Assembly: GCF_003999255.1 (NCBI RefSeq)
Contig: NZ_CP034791.1
Span: 369,501-433,500 of the forward strand
Origin: Caldicellulosiruptor changbaiensis
GTDB lineage: Bacteria; Bacillota; Thermoanaerobacteria; Caldicellulosiruptorales; Caldicellulosiruptoraceae
Length of the DNA stretch: 64,000 nucleotides
Reading direction: 5' to 3'
Position numbers and translations under genes: made by a program. The notes under the pieces are model-generated. The model did no database searches and was not told the origin of the DNA. It saw only the letters and a program-made list of their open reading frames with translations. Positions 11,251 through 20,040 of this stretch are shown piece by piece. How positions within the stretch are numbered: position 1 is the stretch's first letter; every line of letters begins with the position of its first letter.

Positions 11251-12704
11251 AGATGTCTCCTCCTCAGCCATACAGTTAATCCTAGTACCAGAATAACAAT
11301 TGGTATTCCAACAACAGTGATTGCTGCCCAGACCATAGCCTGTGTTGTACTAATATTGAGCCTGAAGGTTGTAAGGTCTTTTGGTTGAATTTGCAGGTTG
11401 TCTTTTTTGTCCTGAAGCCAATTAAGGGCGTTTACTACAAAGTTAAGGTTTCCAGGCACACCCTTGGATACCTGAAAACTTGCAAAAGTTGCATTGCCAA
11501 CTATCACAACCTTTGCATCTTTTGGCCTTAACTTTGTATTGAGAGCATCAGCTTTGTCTGTTATTGCAACAGCCAAAGTGAATGGACCGCTTATATCGCC
11601 CTTTTCCTTAGATAGCGAGGTTGAATTTAAATCTTTTCTGAGCCATGAATTTGACGTTGTTGTGAGAAGTTTTTCAATAGTTATTGTTCTTTTCTTAAAT
11701 TTTGTCTCTACAATTGCCTGAGCGCTTGGCAAGAGCATATACATATTGTTTAAGTCTATTGGGTTTACAATATCATGTGATTCAAGCTTTGGTAAAATCC
11801 ATACAGGATTGCCTGCATTGTAGTTGTTATCCCCTTCCATAACAACACCATGTTCAAGCCTTACACCTAAGCTTTCAAAAAGGCTGTTGAAGTTTTTAAG
11901 CTCATCTTTGAGAAGGTCCATCAAAAATAGAACTCTTCCGCCACCATTTATATAGTCTTTTAATTTCTTTAGCTCTATGTCAGATATATCAGTCTTTGGT
12001 GAAATTACTACAACAGCTGATGCATCCTGTGGAACACTTTTTTCAGTAAGAAGATTTAAATCCTTTATCTCAAAATTTGCAGCTTCAATCTCACTTGAGA
12101 TTCCAAGTCCAACAAATGTCTCTTCTCCATGACCTTTTAGTTCATATACAATAGGTGTTTTTTCAGAAGTAACATAAAGTATCGCAGGTGTCAGTTTTTG
12201 TTCAATTGTAAGACCTGTTACGTTTGATTCGCCTGTCTGCTCATCGTATGAATAATCAACCATGTCATATCTGTTTATTACTCTGAACTTGCTACCGCTT
12301 TCGACAATGAGTGATCCCTCATCAATTCCTGAACCGCTTGTGTCATATTTTTTAACAAACCCTGGGTTTTTATAAGGGTCTATGTATTTAATTTTTACAT
12401 GAGAGGATTTTTCAGCATATTTCTGGATAAACTCAGATATTACAGGGTTTTCATTTCCGGTCGGGAAAAGAGCATAAATTGTAACGTCTTTTTTTAGATT
12501 TTTCAAAAGGTCAACTGTGGGCTTTGAAAGTGAGTATAGTCTGTTGTGTGTAAGGTCAAGCTTTGCTGGAATTTGACCAACCAAAAGGTTCAAAACTATC
12601 AGGATAGCGATTACAGATGCAGTCAGCATAGCAGCGTATCCGCCATATTTGAACTTTCTTGTCTTAAATGAGCTTTTTATACTCTTTAAATCGAGCTTCA
12701 CCAT
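11247..12704 (-). CDS. GldG-like ABC transporter auxiliary membrane protein
   Basis: This 485-residue protein has a membrane segment near residues 25-45, a long soluble region resembling the GldG / ABC-type uncharacterised transport domain, and a second membrane segment near the C-terminus ending in RRRHL. The RLYSLSKPT and TIYALFPTGNE segments match this family, including the GIDEGSLIVES region. The ATG at 12704 has AGGGGG upstream; an earlier ATG at 12728 overlaps the permease gene and lacks a good ribosome site. In Bacteroidetes GldG belongs to a gliding-motility ABC complex, but in Firmicutes the substrate is unknown. Confidence 0.8.
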   Translation of the reverse strand: MVKLDLKSIKSSFKTRKFKYGGYAAMLTASVIAILIVLNLLVGQIPAKLDLTHNRLYSLSKPTVDLLKNLKKDVTIYALFPTGNENPVISEFIQKYAEKSSHVKIKYIDPYKNPGFVKKYDTSGSGIDEGSLIVESGSKFRVINRYDMVDYSYDEQTGESNVTGLTIEQKLTPAILYVTSEKTPIVYELKGHGEETFVGLGISSEIEAANFEIKDLNLLTEKSVPQDASAVVVISPKTDISDIELKKLKDYINGGGRVLFLMDLLKDELKNFNSLFESLGVRLEHGVVMEGDNNYNAGNPVWILPKLESHDIVNPIDLNNMYMLLPSAQAIVETKFKKRTITIEKLLTTTSNSWLRKDLNSTSLSKEKGDISGPFTLAVAITDKADALNTKLRPKDAKVVIVGNATFASFQVSKGVPGNLNFVVNALNWLQDKKDNLQIQPKDLTTFRLNISTTQAMVWAAITVVGIPIVILVLGLTVWLRRRHL

Positions 12705-12718
12705 TTCTTCCCCCTTTT

Positions 12719-13582
12719 TTAGCTCCATCTTCTTTTCTCAAGTACTCTTATTGTGAGGAATATGAAAACAAATATAAAAGATAGATAGTAGACTATTGAT
12801 GACAAATCCAGAAGTCCGTTTGTGAATTTTTGATATCTACTTAAAAGCGAAAACCATTTGAAAAATCTAACTATAGCATTGTCGTAAAACTCTGGTTTTA
12901 AGATGTATACTGCAACAAATGACCCTGCTCCTATAATTGCTGCTGATACACTAATGATTATATTTCTTATAGTGAGGTAAATCCACGCGCAAACCAGACC
13001 TACAAGGATTAGAACAAATACAAATCCTGCAACTCTATCTGTTGGAAGAGCACTTTCCAGCCAATCTATAACCCATGTCAAAAGCAAAGCAGAAAATGTC
13101 ACAACAGCTGCAATGAACTGGTTGTCTGTCAGTGATGATATAAAAAGACCTATTGAGATAAATGAACAGCCAAGAAGGAAAAATCCTATATATGCACCCA
13201 AGGTTTCTGCAACGGGAATGTCACCGTAAAAAGAAAGTATTATGGGATACAATATGGTAACGGCAATGGTGATAACAAAAACAGTAACAGCAGCCAAATA
13301 CTTGCCAAGCACAATTTCAGTAAGTTTCAGCGGTGATGTTAAAAGAAGCTGGTCTGTCTTTGTTCTTGCTTCTTCACTTAATAGTCTCATTGTAAGCACT
13401 GGCACAACAACTAAGAATATGAACGTTATGTTACCAAGCACTGATGTATAGTTCGGGCTTGCTGGAAAAAGGTTTGACACTGCAAAGAAAAATCCTGAAA
13501 TCAAAAGGAAAAATCCCATGAATATATATCCTGTTGGTGTTGAGAAATATATTTTTAGCTCTTTTTTCAAAACTGCACTCAT
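12719..13582 (-). CDS. ABC-2 type permease (GldF-like)
   Basis: The 287-residue product has about six hydrophobic segments and starts with MSAVLKKELKIYFSTPTGYIFMG, the standard opening of the GldF / ABC-2 permease family. The loop MRLLSEEARTKTDQLLLTSPLKLTEIVLGKYLA is also a family hallmark. The start codon overlaps the stop of the ATPase gene in an ATGA, so the two products are translationally coupled. It is the membrane channel of the export complex made with the neighbouring ATPase. Confidence 0.87.
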   Translation of the reverse strand: MSAVLKKELKIYFSTPTGYIFMGFFLLISGFFFAVSNLFPASPNYTSVLGNITFIFLVVVPVLTMRLLSEEARTKTDQLLLTSPLKLTEIVLGKYLAAVTVFVITIAVTILYPIILSFYGDIPVAETLGAYIGFFLLGCSFISIGLFISSLTDNQFIAAVVTFSALLLTWVIDWLESALPTDRVAGFVFVLILVGLVCAWIYLTIRNIIISVSAAIIGAGSFVAVYILKPEFYDNAIVRFFKWFSLLSRYQKFTNGLLDLSSIVYYLSFIFVFIFLTIRVLEKRRWS

Positions 13583-14532
13583 ACAGCTTCAGCCTCCTTC
13601 TCCTCGGTTGTGAGCTGCAGGAATATCTCCTCAAGCGTCAGGTCAACTGCTCTCATCATAAGAATAGGAAGTTTTGCTTCGCTCAGCGCATAAAATATAT
13701 CTGCCCTTATATCTATATCATTTTCTGATTCAACAATGACCTCAACAGTATTTGGTTCTTTTGGACCGATAAATTCTATGTATTTTACTCCTGGCACCTT
13801 TTCAAGTATTCCATAAACCTTTTGTCTTTGACCTAATACTCTCAATTGTAGTTTGCTTCCGTGGGTAAGTCTTTTTGACAGATTCTCAGGCGTGTCACTT
13901 GCAACTATCTTTCCTTTGTTGATTATAAGAACTCTTTCACACACTGCGCTTACCTCTGGCAGGATATGTGAGCTCAAGATTATTGTATGTTCACTTCGAA
14001 GATTCTTTATAACAGACCTAATCTCAATTATCTGCTTTGGGTCAAGTCCGATTGTAGGTTCGTCCAGAATCAAAACAGGTGGGTTTCCAATCAAAGCCTG
14101 GGCAAGTCCAACTCTTTGCTTGTAGCCTTTAGAGAGATTTTTTATGAGCCTGTTTCTCACGTGGGCAATGCCAACAGTTTCCATTATCTTGTCTATGCTT
14201 CTTTTTTTCTCTTTTTTATCTACCTTTTTAATGTCGCTCACAAAATCAAGGTATTCTTGCACAGTCATGTCCATATAAAGCGGTGGGTTTTCAGGAAGGT
14301 ATCCAATTCTTTTTTTCACTTCTTCGGGCTCTTCTAAGATGTCAAATCCGTCAACGTAGGCTGTTCCTTCTGTGGGTGATAAATACCCTGTTATGATATT
14401 CATGGTGGTAGACTTTCCAGCACCGTTTGGACCCAGAAAACCAACAATTTCCCCCTTTTGCACTTCAAATGAGATGTCGTGAATTGCATAGTGCTGGCCA
14501 TACTTTTTAGTTAAGTGTTCGACCTTTATCAA
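13579..14532 (-). CDS. ABC transporter ATP-binding protein (GldA/CcmA-like)
   Basis: This 317-residue ATPase has Walker A GPNGAGKST (about 36), signature LSKGYKQRVGLAQAL (about 135), Walker B LILDEPTIGLDP and the switch histidine in ILSSHILPE. The C-terminal 80 residues are the extra domain seen in drug and polysaccharide type ABC-2 ATPases. The start is TTG, preceded by GGAGGG at good spacing. It is the first gene of the ATPase-permease-GldG-DUF4340 operon, so the transcript begins just upstream, near the inverted repeat at 14581. The exported substrate is not indicated. Confidence 0.9.
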   Translation of the reverse strand: MIKVEHLTKKYGQHYAIHDISFEVQKGEIVGFLGPNGAGKSTTMNIITGYLSPTEGTAYVDGFDILEEPEEVKKRIGYLPENPPLYMDMTVQEYLDFVSDIKKVDKKEKKRSIDKIMETVGIAHVRNRLIKNLSKGYKQRVGLAQALIGNPPVLILDEPTIGLDPKQIIEIRSVIKNLRSEHTIILSSHILPEVSAVCERVLIINKGKIVASDTPENLSKRLTHGSKLQLRVLGQRQKVYGILEKVPGVKYIEFIGPKEPNTVEVIVESENDIDIRADIFYALSEAKLPILMMRAVDLTLEEIFLQLTTEEKEAEAV

Positions 14533-14580
14533 AAATTATCCCTCCTCAGATTGACAATGTATATGGTTGTACAGTTTTAA

Positions 14581-14598
14581 TTATAGTATAAACTATAA
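14581..14598 (-). promoter_or_regulatory. inverted repeat (candidate operator) upstream of the ABC operon
   Basis: Two 7-bp arms, TTATAGT and ACTATAA, flank a 4-base spacer. The repeat sits about 50 bases before the TTG start, where -10-like TATACT and TATAAT motifs also occur on the minus strand. A dimeric repressor such as a GntR-family protein could bind here; no such regulator gene is adjacent. Confidence 0.35.
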
Positions 14599-14863
14599 CA
14601 TAATGTGTGAACAATTTGTTAAATTATTTTTTGCTCAGTTTCGTTTGAATATCTTCTTTTAGCTATCACATACAAGCTTTAATAAGATTCTTGCTTATCA
14701 CAGGCTGTGGTGCACACTTGGGCATTGAGAAAACAGCAATTTACCACGATTCCAAAGATGAGATGTGCATATTGACTGGTCATTTGTAAAAGCTATTCAA
14801 ATCACAGTGGAGAATCATTTGGCTTGTTCAGAATATCTGAGTTAACAAATATAAGTGTTTCAA
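14599..14863. other. intergenic stretch with a possible decayed coding remnant
   Basis: No intact gene is present. One plus-strand frame (about 14695-14790) reads GAHLGIEKTAIYHDSKDE, which looks protein-like and faintly recalls the Rieske-domain tail of FAD-dependent oxidoreductases. It is too short to assign. Confidence 0.2.
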
Positions 14864-14896
14864 CAAAAAAGACTCTCCGCTTCTCTGCAGAGAGCC
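14864..14896 (-). terminator. terminator of the coiled-coil protein gene
   Basis: On the minus strand GGCTCTC and GAGAGTC form a stem followed by TTTTTT. It lies about 28 bases after the stop codon. Confidence 0.75.
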
Positions 14897-14923
14897 TTTA
14901 CTGCTTTAAGATTTATGTATCTT

Positions 14924-15382
14924 CTAAATTTTCACACCCTTTAAAAATGCGATGTCTTGCATATTCTTCCCACATACAGATTCAATAATTGTCATATCCT
15001 TTTCGAGTTTTACAATTTTTTGAGTATTCTCCTCAGTTTGTTTAAATAGAGCTTGATGTTCTTTGCTGTTATTTGAAATTACAGAGTTTAACAAACCTTC
15101 CATCCTTGCAAGCTGGTGAGTAAAGTTGTCATGTTCAGCTTTGTTTACCTGTGCTAAATGTTCTAATGCTTTTAAGATTTGAGTATTTTCTGCAACTTGA
15201 AGTTCTAATTTTTCAACTCTCTTTTCGAGACTATCAACTCTCTTTTCAAGGTTTTCCACTCTCTTTTCAAGGCTTTCGACTTTCGTTTCAAGTCTGTCAA
15301 GCCTTGCCTCAAGCCTGTCAATCTTTTGGTCCAAGGTTTCAACCTTTTGTAAGATAAGCTCTAAGATTTCTCTATCACTCAT
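14924..15382 (-). CDS. small coiled-coil protein with tandem heptads, unknown function
   Basis: The 152-residue product is almost entirely predicted coiled coil. Residues 17-66 consist of seven near-identical heptads of the type LEKRVEN / LEKRVDS, with leucine and valine at the a and d positions. The rest is a charged helix without a membrane segment. GAGGAG precedes the ATG. The gene stands alone, with its own terminator. The heptad region is a DNA-level tandem repeat of 21-base units, so its length may vary between strains. I do not recognise a function; a scaffold or oligomerisation role is only a guess. Confidence 0.7.
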   Translation of the reverse strand: MSDREILELILQKVETLDQKIDRLEARLDRLETKVESLEKRVENLEKRVDSLEKRVEKLELQVAENTQILKALEHLAQVNKAEHDNFTHQLARMEGLLNSVISNNSKEHQALFKQTEENTQKIVKLEKDMTIIESVCGKNMQDIAFLKGVKI

Positions 15383-15460
15383 TTTTATCTCCTCACGAAA
15401 GTTAAAATACGACTTGACTATAATTATAACTCATTTAGTTGGAAAAATCTATTCAAAAGA

Positions 15461-16465
15461 TTATAAAAAGATATATCCTAAGAAGATCAAGTATAAAACC
15501 CCACCAAACAAAAGTGCAATTGGATTTACAGATTTTTTAATCTTAACCCATGTAAGATTTAAAAGAGCAGACATAAATGCCAAAATAGCTGAAACCATTG
15601 TTATACCTTTTAAATTCCATGGTGTAAATATTATTCCAAACACAACTGGAACAGAGGATTGAAATACCATTGCACCTGTGATATTTCCGAGGGCAAGAGT
15701 GTCTTTATTCTTTCCAATCCAGATAATAGAATTTAGTTTCTCAGGTAGCTCTGTTGCTATAGGTGTAATGATTATTGAAAGTATTAATGCAGGCACACCA
15801 ATCAGCATCGCAACCTTTTGGACATAATCAACAAATAAATGAGCGCCATAAATTATCAAGAAAAGGGAAAATAATAGCTGTATCAATATCCACAAAAGGT
15901 TATTAGGAAGTTTTAAAAACCTTGTAAAGTAAAGTTGTTCTAACTCTTGTCCTTCATCATTATCACTCTCATCTGCAAGTGTCTTTTTTGCATATATAAG
16001 ATAAGCTACAAACAATCCAATTGCAATTATTCTTCTTATAACTTTATGATTGTGAATAAATGTTGTCAAAACTGCAATTCCATATACAATGAGAAAATAA
16101 GTAAGGTCACGCTCAAATACACTCAAGTCAACATTCATCTTCAATGTCCTTTTTCTAAAAAGAGTGTAGACTATTACAGCAAGTCCAGTTATGAAAAAGG
16201 CCAAAGTACCGAGCATAAAAGGGGCGCCGGCAATTGCCCCAATACCAACATCATGTGAGCTTTCTCCTTTGGCAAACAGAATTGCAATAATAGGTATTAT
16301 GGTCTCGGGCAGAGCAGTTCCAACCGCTGCCAGGATACTTCCAACTGCCCCCTGTCCTAAGTTCATCCTTTTGCCAAACCATTCAACCGCATTGGTGAAA
16401 AAGGTACATCCAAATAGGATTACAACTAAGGAAGCAATGAGTTTTATAACATATCCAACTACCAC
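15461..16465 (-). CDS. Na+/Ca2+ exchanger family (CaCA) membrane protein
   Basis: The 334-residue protein has about ten membrane segments in two halves. Each half holds an alpha-repeat motif, AAVGTALPETIIP near residue 45 and ITPIATELPEKLNSIIW near residue 245, with the acidic residues that bind the cation in CaCA exchangers. The central acidic loop (DESDNDEGQELEQ) is a plausible metal-sensing loop. The start is GTG with a GGGATGG site. It lies 116 bases after the P-type ATPase gene on the same strand; a weak TTGACA-containing promoter may lie in the gap, so it may be co-transcribed or separately expressed. The ion is probably Ca2+ but Mn2+ is possible given the neighbour's riboswitch. Confidence 0.82.
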   Translation of the reverse strand: MVVGYVIKLIASLVVILFGCTFFTNAVEWFGKRMNLGQGAVGSILAAVGTALPETIIPIIAILFAKGESSHDVGIGAIAGAPFMLGTLAFFITGLAVIVYTLFRKRTLKMNVDLSVFERDLTYFLIVYGIAVLTTFIHNHKVIRRIIAIGLFVAYLIYAKKTLADESDNDEGQELEQLYFTRFLKLPNNLLWILIQLLFSLFLIIYGAHLFVDYVQKVAMLIGVPALILSIIITPIATELPEKLNSIIWIGKNKDTLALGNITGAMVFQSSVPVVFGIIFTPWNLKGITMVSAILAFMSALLNLTWVKIKKSVNPIALLFGGVLYLIFLGYIFL

Positions 16466-16581
16466 TTTGTGCCATCCCTTTCTTTTGTAGTGATTTTATT
16501 CTTTTGGATAAATAAAGAGTACTACGTTAATACAAAAAATGTCAAGCAAAAGTAACTTTTTAAAACCTATAAAAGTTTTTT

Positions 16582-19254
16582 CTAATTTCCTTTATGTTCA
16601 TCTACAAAAAAGTGGCGAGTTATATATTTTACTACTTCTACAATGGGTATTATGGAAATTGAAGCCAGAATTACAATTGTCCATTGAGTAAAACTTAAAA
16701 CAGCAAGCCTAAATATTTCTCTCAACTGAGGAACTACTAAAACCACGGTTTGAAGTGCAAATGAAGCAATAAACGCAAGATTTAGATATTTATTAGAAAA
16801 CACCCCCATTTTAAACAATGAATTTATATTTGAACGAACATTGTAGGCATGGGTAAGCTGTATAAGACTTAATGTCATAAATGTCATAGTTATAGCAACC
16901 TTTGTATCATAGAATTTGCTTCCAATAAAAAATACCAAAAGTGTTATCAGGCCCTTTAAAAGGCCTTGATAGAGAATCGAAAAGCCAAGACCACCTGCAA
17001 AGATATTCTCAGAAGACTTTTTAGGTTTTCTTTTCATAACATCACTTTCTGCCTTTTCTACGCCAAGTGCCAAAGCTGGGAAAGTGTCAGTCACAAGGTT
17101 TACCCAAAGGATGTGTATAGGGTACAATACTGTCCAATTCAAAAGGGTTGCCAAAAACAGCGTGACAACCTCACCAATGTTTGATGACAGCAAAAACTGT
17201 ATTGCTTTTCTGATGTTATCATATATCTTTCTTCCTTCCTCAACTGCTGCAACAATTGTTGCAAAGTTGTCATCAGCCAGAATAATATCAGAAACACTTT
17301 TTGTAACATCAGTTCCTGTAATTCCCATTCCAACTCCAATGTCAGCCGCTTTCAAAGCAGGGGCATCATTGACACCATCACCTGTCATTGCAACTATTTT
17401 ACCATGGTCTTTCCATGCTTTGACTATTCTCAATTTGTGCTCAGGAGAAACTCTTGCATATACTCGTACCTCTTTTACTTTTTCTTTTAAAGTCTCATGG
17501 TCTAACTTCTCAATTTCAGTGCCTGTCAAAACTTGAAGGTTTTCGGCTTTATTTGTATCAATTATTTTCAAGTCTTTTGCAATAGCTAAAGCTGTGTCTT
17601 TATGGTCACCTGTTATCATAACAGGCAAAATTCCAGCATCATAGCAAACCTTGACAGCATCATACGCCTCTTTTCGAGGTGGGTCAATCATGCCAACAAG
17701 TCCGACAAAAATTAGATTATCTTCAATTGTGTTTTTGTTTTGAAGCTGAGTTTCATCTATTTCTTTATAAGCAAAAGCTAAGACTCTTAAGGCATTTGAA
17801 GACATTTCTTTATTTGCCTGCAAAATTTTGTTAATAGCTTTTTCATCAAGAGGAAGTATCTCATCTTTTATCATTATAAATCTGCATTTGTCAATTATCA
17901 CATCAACAGCACCTTTTGAAAAAACCACAAGGTTTTGGTCATTTTTAACCTCATGAACTGTTGTCATCATCTTTCTTGTAGAGTCAAATGGTATTTCATA
18001 TACACGCTTCATTACTTTCTCAATAGCATTTTTGTTGAGTCCCTTTTCATAAGCAAATTTTACAAGCGCAGTTTCTGTTGGGTCTCCAATAAATTTTGGC
18101 TGTTTGTCTATTAACTCCATTTTGACATCGTTGCAAAGAGCCATTATCCTGAATAAAATCTTTGTGGTTGTGTCTTCAAGGTCGAGATTATCTGATAAAT
18201 TATCGTTGCAATAAATTTTTACAACATTCATCTTGTTTTGTGTAAGAGTACCAGTTTTATCTGTGCAGATGACCTCTACTCTTCCCAGAGTTTCTATTGA
18301 AGAAAGCCTTCTGATAATAGCATTTCTTCTTGCCATTTTTTGCACACCAATTGCAAGCACAATGGTAACAATTGCAGGAAGACCTTCGGGAATTGCAGCA
18401 ACAGCTAATGATACTGCTGTTAAAAACATCTCAAATACATCTCTTTTGTAAAGAACTCCTGTGATAAAGACAATAAATGCAATTGCTAAGATTCCCACAG
18501 TTAGATACTTTCCGATTTCTTCTAACTTTTCATGAAGGGGTGTTTTAGTCTCTATGTTAGATTGGATATTCACAAAGTTGGCAATTTTGCCTATCTCTGT
18601 TTTCATACCTGTTGCAACAACTACACCTTTTGCCCGACCGTATGTGACAACTGTACCCATAAAAGCCATATTGGTTCTTTCTGCAATAGGCGAAGATTGG
18701 TCTAAGATTGCATTTGCATCTTTTTCAACAGGAATAGATTCGCCGGTTAAAGCGGACTCGTCTATTTTTAGGTTGTAACTCTCAACAAGTCTTAAATCTG
18801 CTGGAACAATGTCTCCTGCCTCAATTTCAACTATATCTCCGACTACAAGCTCATCTGTCTTGATTTGCATAAGATGACCATTTCTATAAACCTTTGCATA
18901 AGGCATATTGAGTTTTTTAAGTGCTTCTATGGCCTTTTCAGCTTTTAGCTCTTGTGCAACTCCAAAGACAGCGTTAATAATCAAAACAGCAATAATTATT
19001 GCAGCATCCGCAGCCTCGCCAAGAAAGATTGAGATTATGGCTGCAGCAATTAATACAAGTACCATTACATTTTTAAACTGTTCCACAAAAAGGGAAAATA
19101 TTGACTTTTTCTTTCCTTCTTCAATAATGTTTTTTCCATATAGTTTTAGTCTTTGCTCAGCTTCGTCAAAAGCAAGACCATTTGGACTTGTTTTTAGATT
19201 TTCAATCACTTCCTCAATGCTCTTTGAATGAAAATTAAAACTTTGTTGGATCAA
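16582..19254 (-). CDS. P2-type cation-transporting ATPase (Ca2+/Mn2+ efflux)
   Basis: This 890-residue ATPase has the P-type order: N-terminal cation_ATPase_N domain, actuator motif LTGES, the ion-site motif AAIPEGLPAIVT in M4, phosphorylation motif DKTGTLTQNKM, and hinge motif GDGVNDAPAL, followed by six C-terminal membrane helices. The PEGLP motif is that of SERCA/PMCA-like Ca2+ and Mn2+ pumps. The frame stays open upstream, but GGAGGTG before a TTG at 19254 fixes the start; an upstream ATG at 19365 lies inside the terminator hairpin. The leader carries a yybP-ykoY Mn2+ riboswitch, so Mn2+ export is the most likely physiological role. Confidence 0.9.
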   Translation of the reverse strand: MIQQSFNFHSKSIEEVIENLKTSPNGLAFDEAEQRLKLYGKNIIEEGKKKSIFSLFVEQFKNVMVLVLIAAAIISIFLGEAADAAIIIAVLIINAVFGVAQELKAEKAIEALKKLNMPYAKVYRNGHLMQIKTDELVVGDIVEIEAGDIVPADLRLVESYNLKIDESALTGESIPVEKDANAILDQSSPIAERTNMAFMGTVVTYGRAKGVVVATGMKTEIGKIANFVNIQSNIETKTPLHEKLEEIGKYLTVGILAIAFIVFITGVLYKRDVFEMFLTAVSLAVAAIPEGLPAIVTIVLAIGVQKMARRNAIIRRLSSIETLGRVEVICTDKTGTLTQNKMNVVKIYCNDNLSDNLDLEDTTTKILFRIMALCNDVKMELIDKQPKFIGDPTETALVKFAYEKGLNKNAIEKVMKRVYEIPFDSTRKMMTTVHEVKNDQNLVVFSKGAVDVIIDKCRFIMIKDEILPLDEKAINKILQANKEMSSNALRVLAFAYKEIDETQLQNKNTIEDNLIFVGLVGMIDPPRKEAYDAVKVCYDAGILPVMITGDHKDTALAIAKDLKIIDTNKAENLQVLTGTEIEKLDHETLKEKVKEVRVYARVSPEHKLRIVKAWKDHGKIVAMTGDGVNDAPALKAADIGVGMGITGTDVTKSVSDIILADDNFATIVAAVEEGRKIYDNIRKAIQFLLSSNIGEVVTLFLATLLNWTVLYPIHILWVNLVTDTFPALALGVEKAESDVMKRKPKKSSENIFAGGLGFSILYQGLLKGLITLLVFFIGSKFYDTKVAITMTFMTLSLIQLTHAYNVRSNINSLFKMGVFSNKYLNLAFIASFALQTVVLVVPQLREIFRLAVLSFTQWTIVILASISIIPIVEVVKYITRHFFVDEHKGN

Positions 19255-19340
19255 AGTTCCAAAACACCTCCTCAGACAGTTTTTTTGAAAGTTTTGCAAC
19301 AGTATATTATGAGTATTGCCAAAAGTTTTTATGGGCAAAT

Positions 19341-19388
19341 AAAAAAGACTTTTAACATGTGACACTTAACATCACATGTTAAAAGTCT
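19341..19388 (-). terminator. riboswitch-controlled terminator of the cation ATPase leader
   Basis: On the minus strand a perfect 17-bp stem (arms 19372-19388 and 19346-19362, 9-base loop) is followed by five T. The 5' arm contains CTTTTAAC, which is also the 3' strand of the riboswitch P1 stem. The two structures therefore exclude each other. Confidence 0.88.
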
Positions 19389-19491
19389 CGCACGCCCACG
19401 TCTTTTGATGGGCCCTTATCCCCAGAGAAGGTAAAAAAACCTTCTCGCGAATGTTGAGGATAAGGCTTTTGTGGTGCTACTCCCTTTTAAC
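19378..19491 (-). ncRNA. yybP-ykoY manganese riboswitch aptamer
   Basis: Read on the minus strand, the element opens with GTTAAAAGGGAGTAGC and closes with GCGAGACTTTTAAC. GTTAAAAG and CTTTTAAC pair to form P1. Between them are a long hairpin (GCCTTATCC / GGATAAGGGC, containing CTCAACATTCGCGAG) and a short one (GCCCA / TGGGC). The GGGAGTAGC and GCGAGAC blocks at the two ends are typical of yybP-ykoY elements, which bind Mn2+ and commonly control P-type ATPase and exporter genes. Metal binding should stabilise P1, free the 3' arm from the terminator and switch the pump on. The identification rests on motif recall and base pairing, not on a covariance search. Confidence 0.82.
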
Positions 19492-19574
19492 ATAAACAAA
19501 GGAAATAGCAAAGTTATAAATAGTGATTAATGTATTAAAAATCTTGTTAAAAATTTTATTAGACACTATTCTTT

Positions 19575-19830
19575 GTTAGGCTACATTCAGCCTAACTGGG
19601 TGTAACCCCACACCCTCTCTCCCCTCTGCTAACGCTTTGGGGAATACTTTCTAATTCTTTTTAGTTAGTTAACTCCTTTATGCACACCATTGTTTTGGCG
19701 CCTAACTATGCAAGGTTTGATAACCTTACAGTGAGCGAATTCCACCGAGGGGTTTTCAACCTCTGTGCATAAATTCATCGTCCTTCGAATTAAGAAAGTA
19801 TTAAGGTCTAAAACCTTTCTTATTATTTGT
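19575..19830 (+). ncRNA. candidate structured RNA, unassigned; strand uncertain
   Basis: This stretch is crowded with pairing segments: GTTAGGCT / AGCCTAAC, GGGTGT / ACACCC, CCCC / GGGG, a 10-bp stem TTTATGCACA / TGTGCATAAA enclosing three smaller hairpins, a possible pseudoknot AGTTAG / CTAACT, and a final AAGAAAG / CTTTCTT hairpin before a T-rich tail. A promoter-like TTGTTA-17-TATTCT lies at 19544-19572 on the plus strand, which favours plus-strand transcription. No ORF is plausible. I could not match it to a known RNA class; a partial likeness to the cobalamin riboswitch core is not backed by a B12 box. Confidence 0.4.
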
Positions 19831-19953
19831 CAACTCTTTTATATCATAATTCTACATTAAAAAAAATAAATTTTCAAGTCGTTTTGAAGATTTGAGTAAA
19901 AGCTTTTTCTGTGTAAATTTAACCATAAAGTCCATATTATTTCAAATTAGAAA

Positions 19954-19982
19954 TTGAAATTTTGTGATATACATCTTAAAAT
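19954..19982 (+). promoter_or_regulatory. promoter of the PBP1A gene
   Basis: TTGAAA and TAAAAT are separated by 17 bases and lie about 60 bases upstream of the GTG start. Confidence 0.55.
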
Positions 19983-20040
19983 TTTTCAATAGAAAAATTG
20001 ATAACAACTTTGGGCTTTCCACGAAAAGGGGGAAGGCAAA

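Noticed and set aside
15230-15340. CRISPR-like repeat array
   Set aside because: The repeats are codons of a heptad coiled coil without spacers.
17084-17536. 150-codon plus-strand frame opposite the P-type ATPase
   Set aside because: It is antisense to conserved ATPase motifs and has the composition of a reverse-strand shadow.
19255-19365. Upstream extension of the ATPase to an ATG at 19365
   Set aside because: This ATG is inside the terminator hairpin and has no ribosome site, while GGAGGTG supports the TTG at 19254.
19660-19790. Cobalamin riboswitch
   Set aside because: A short minus-strand match (GGTGGAATTC...CACTGTAA) recalls the core, but no B12 box is present and the downstream genes do not fit.
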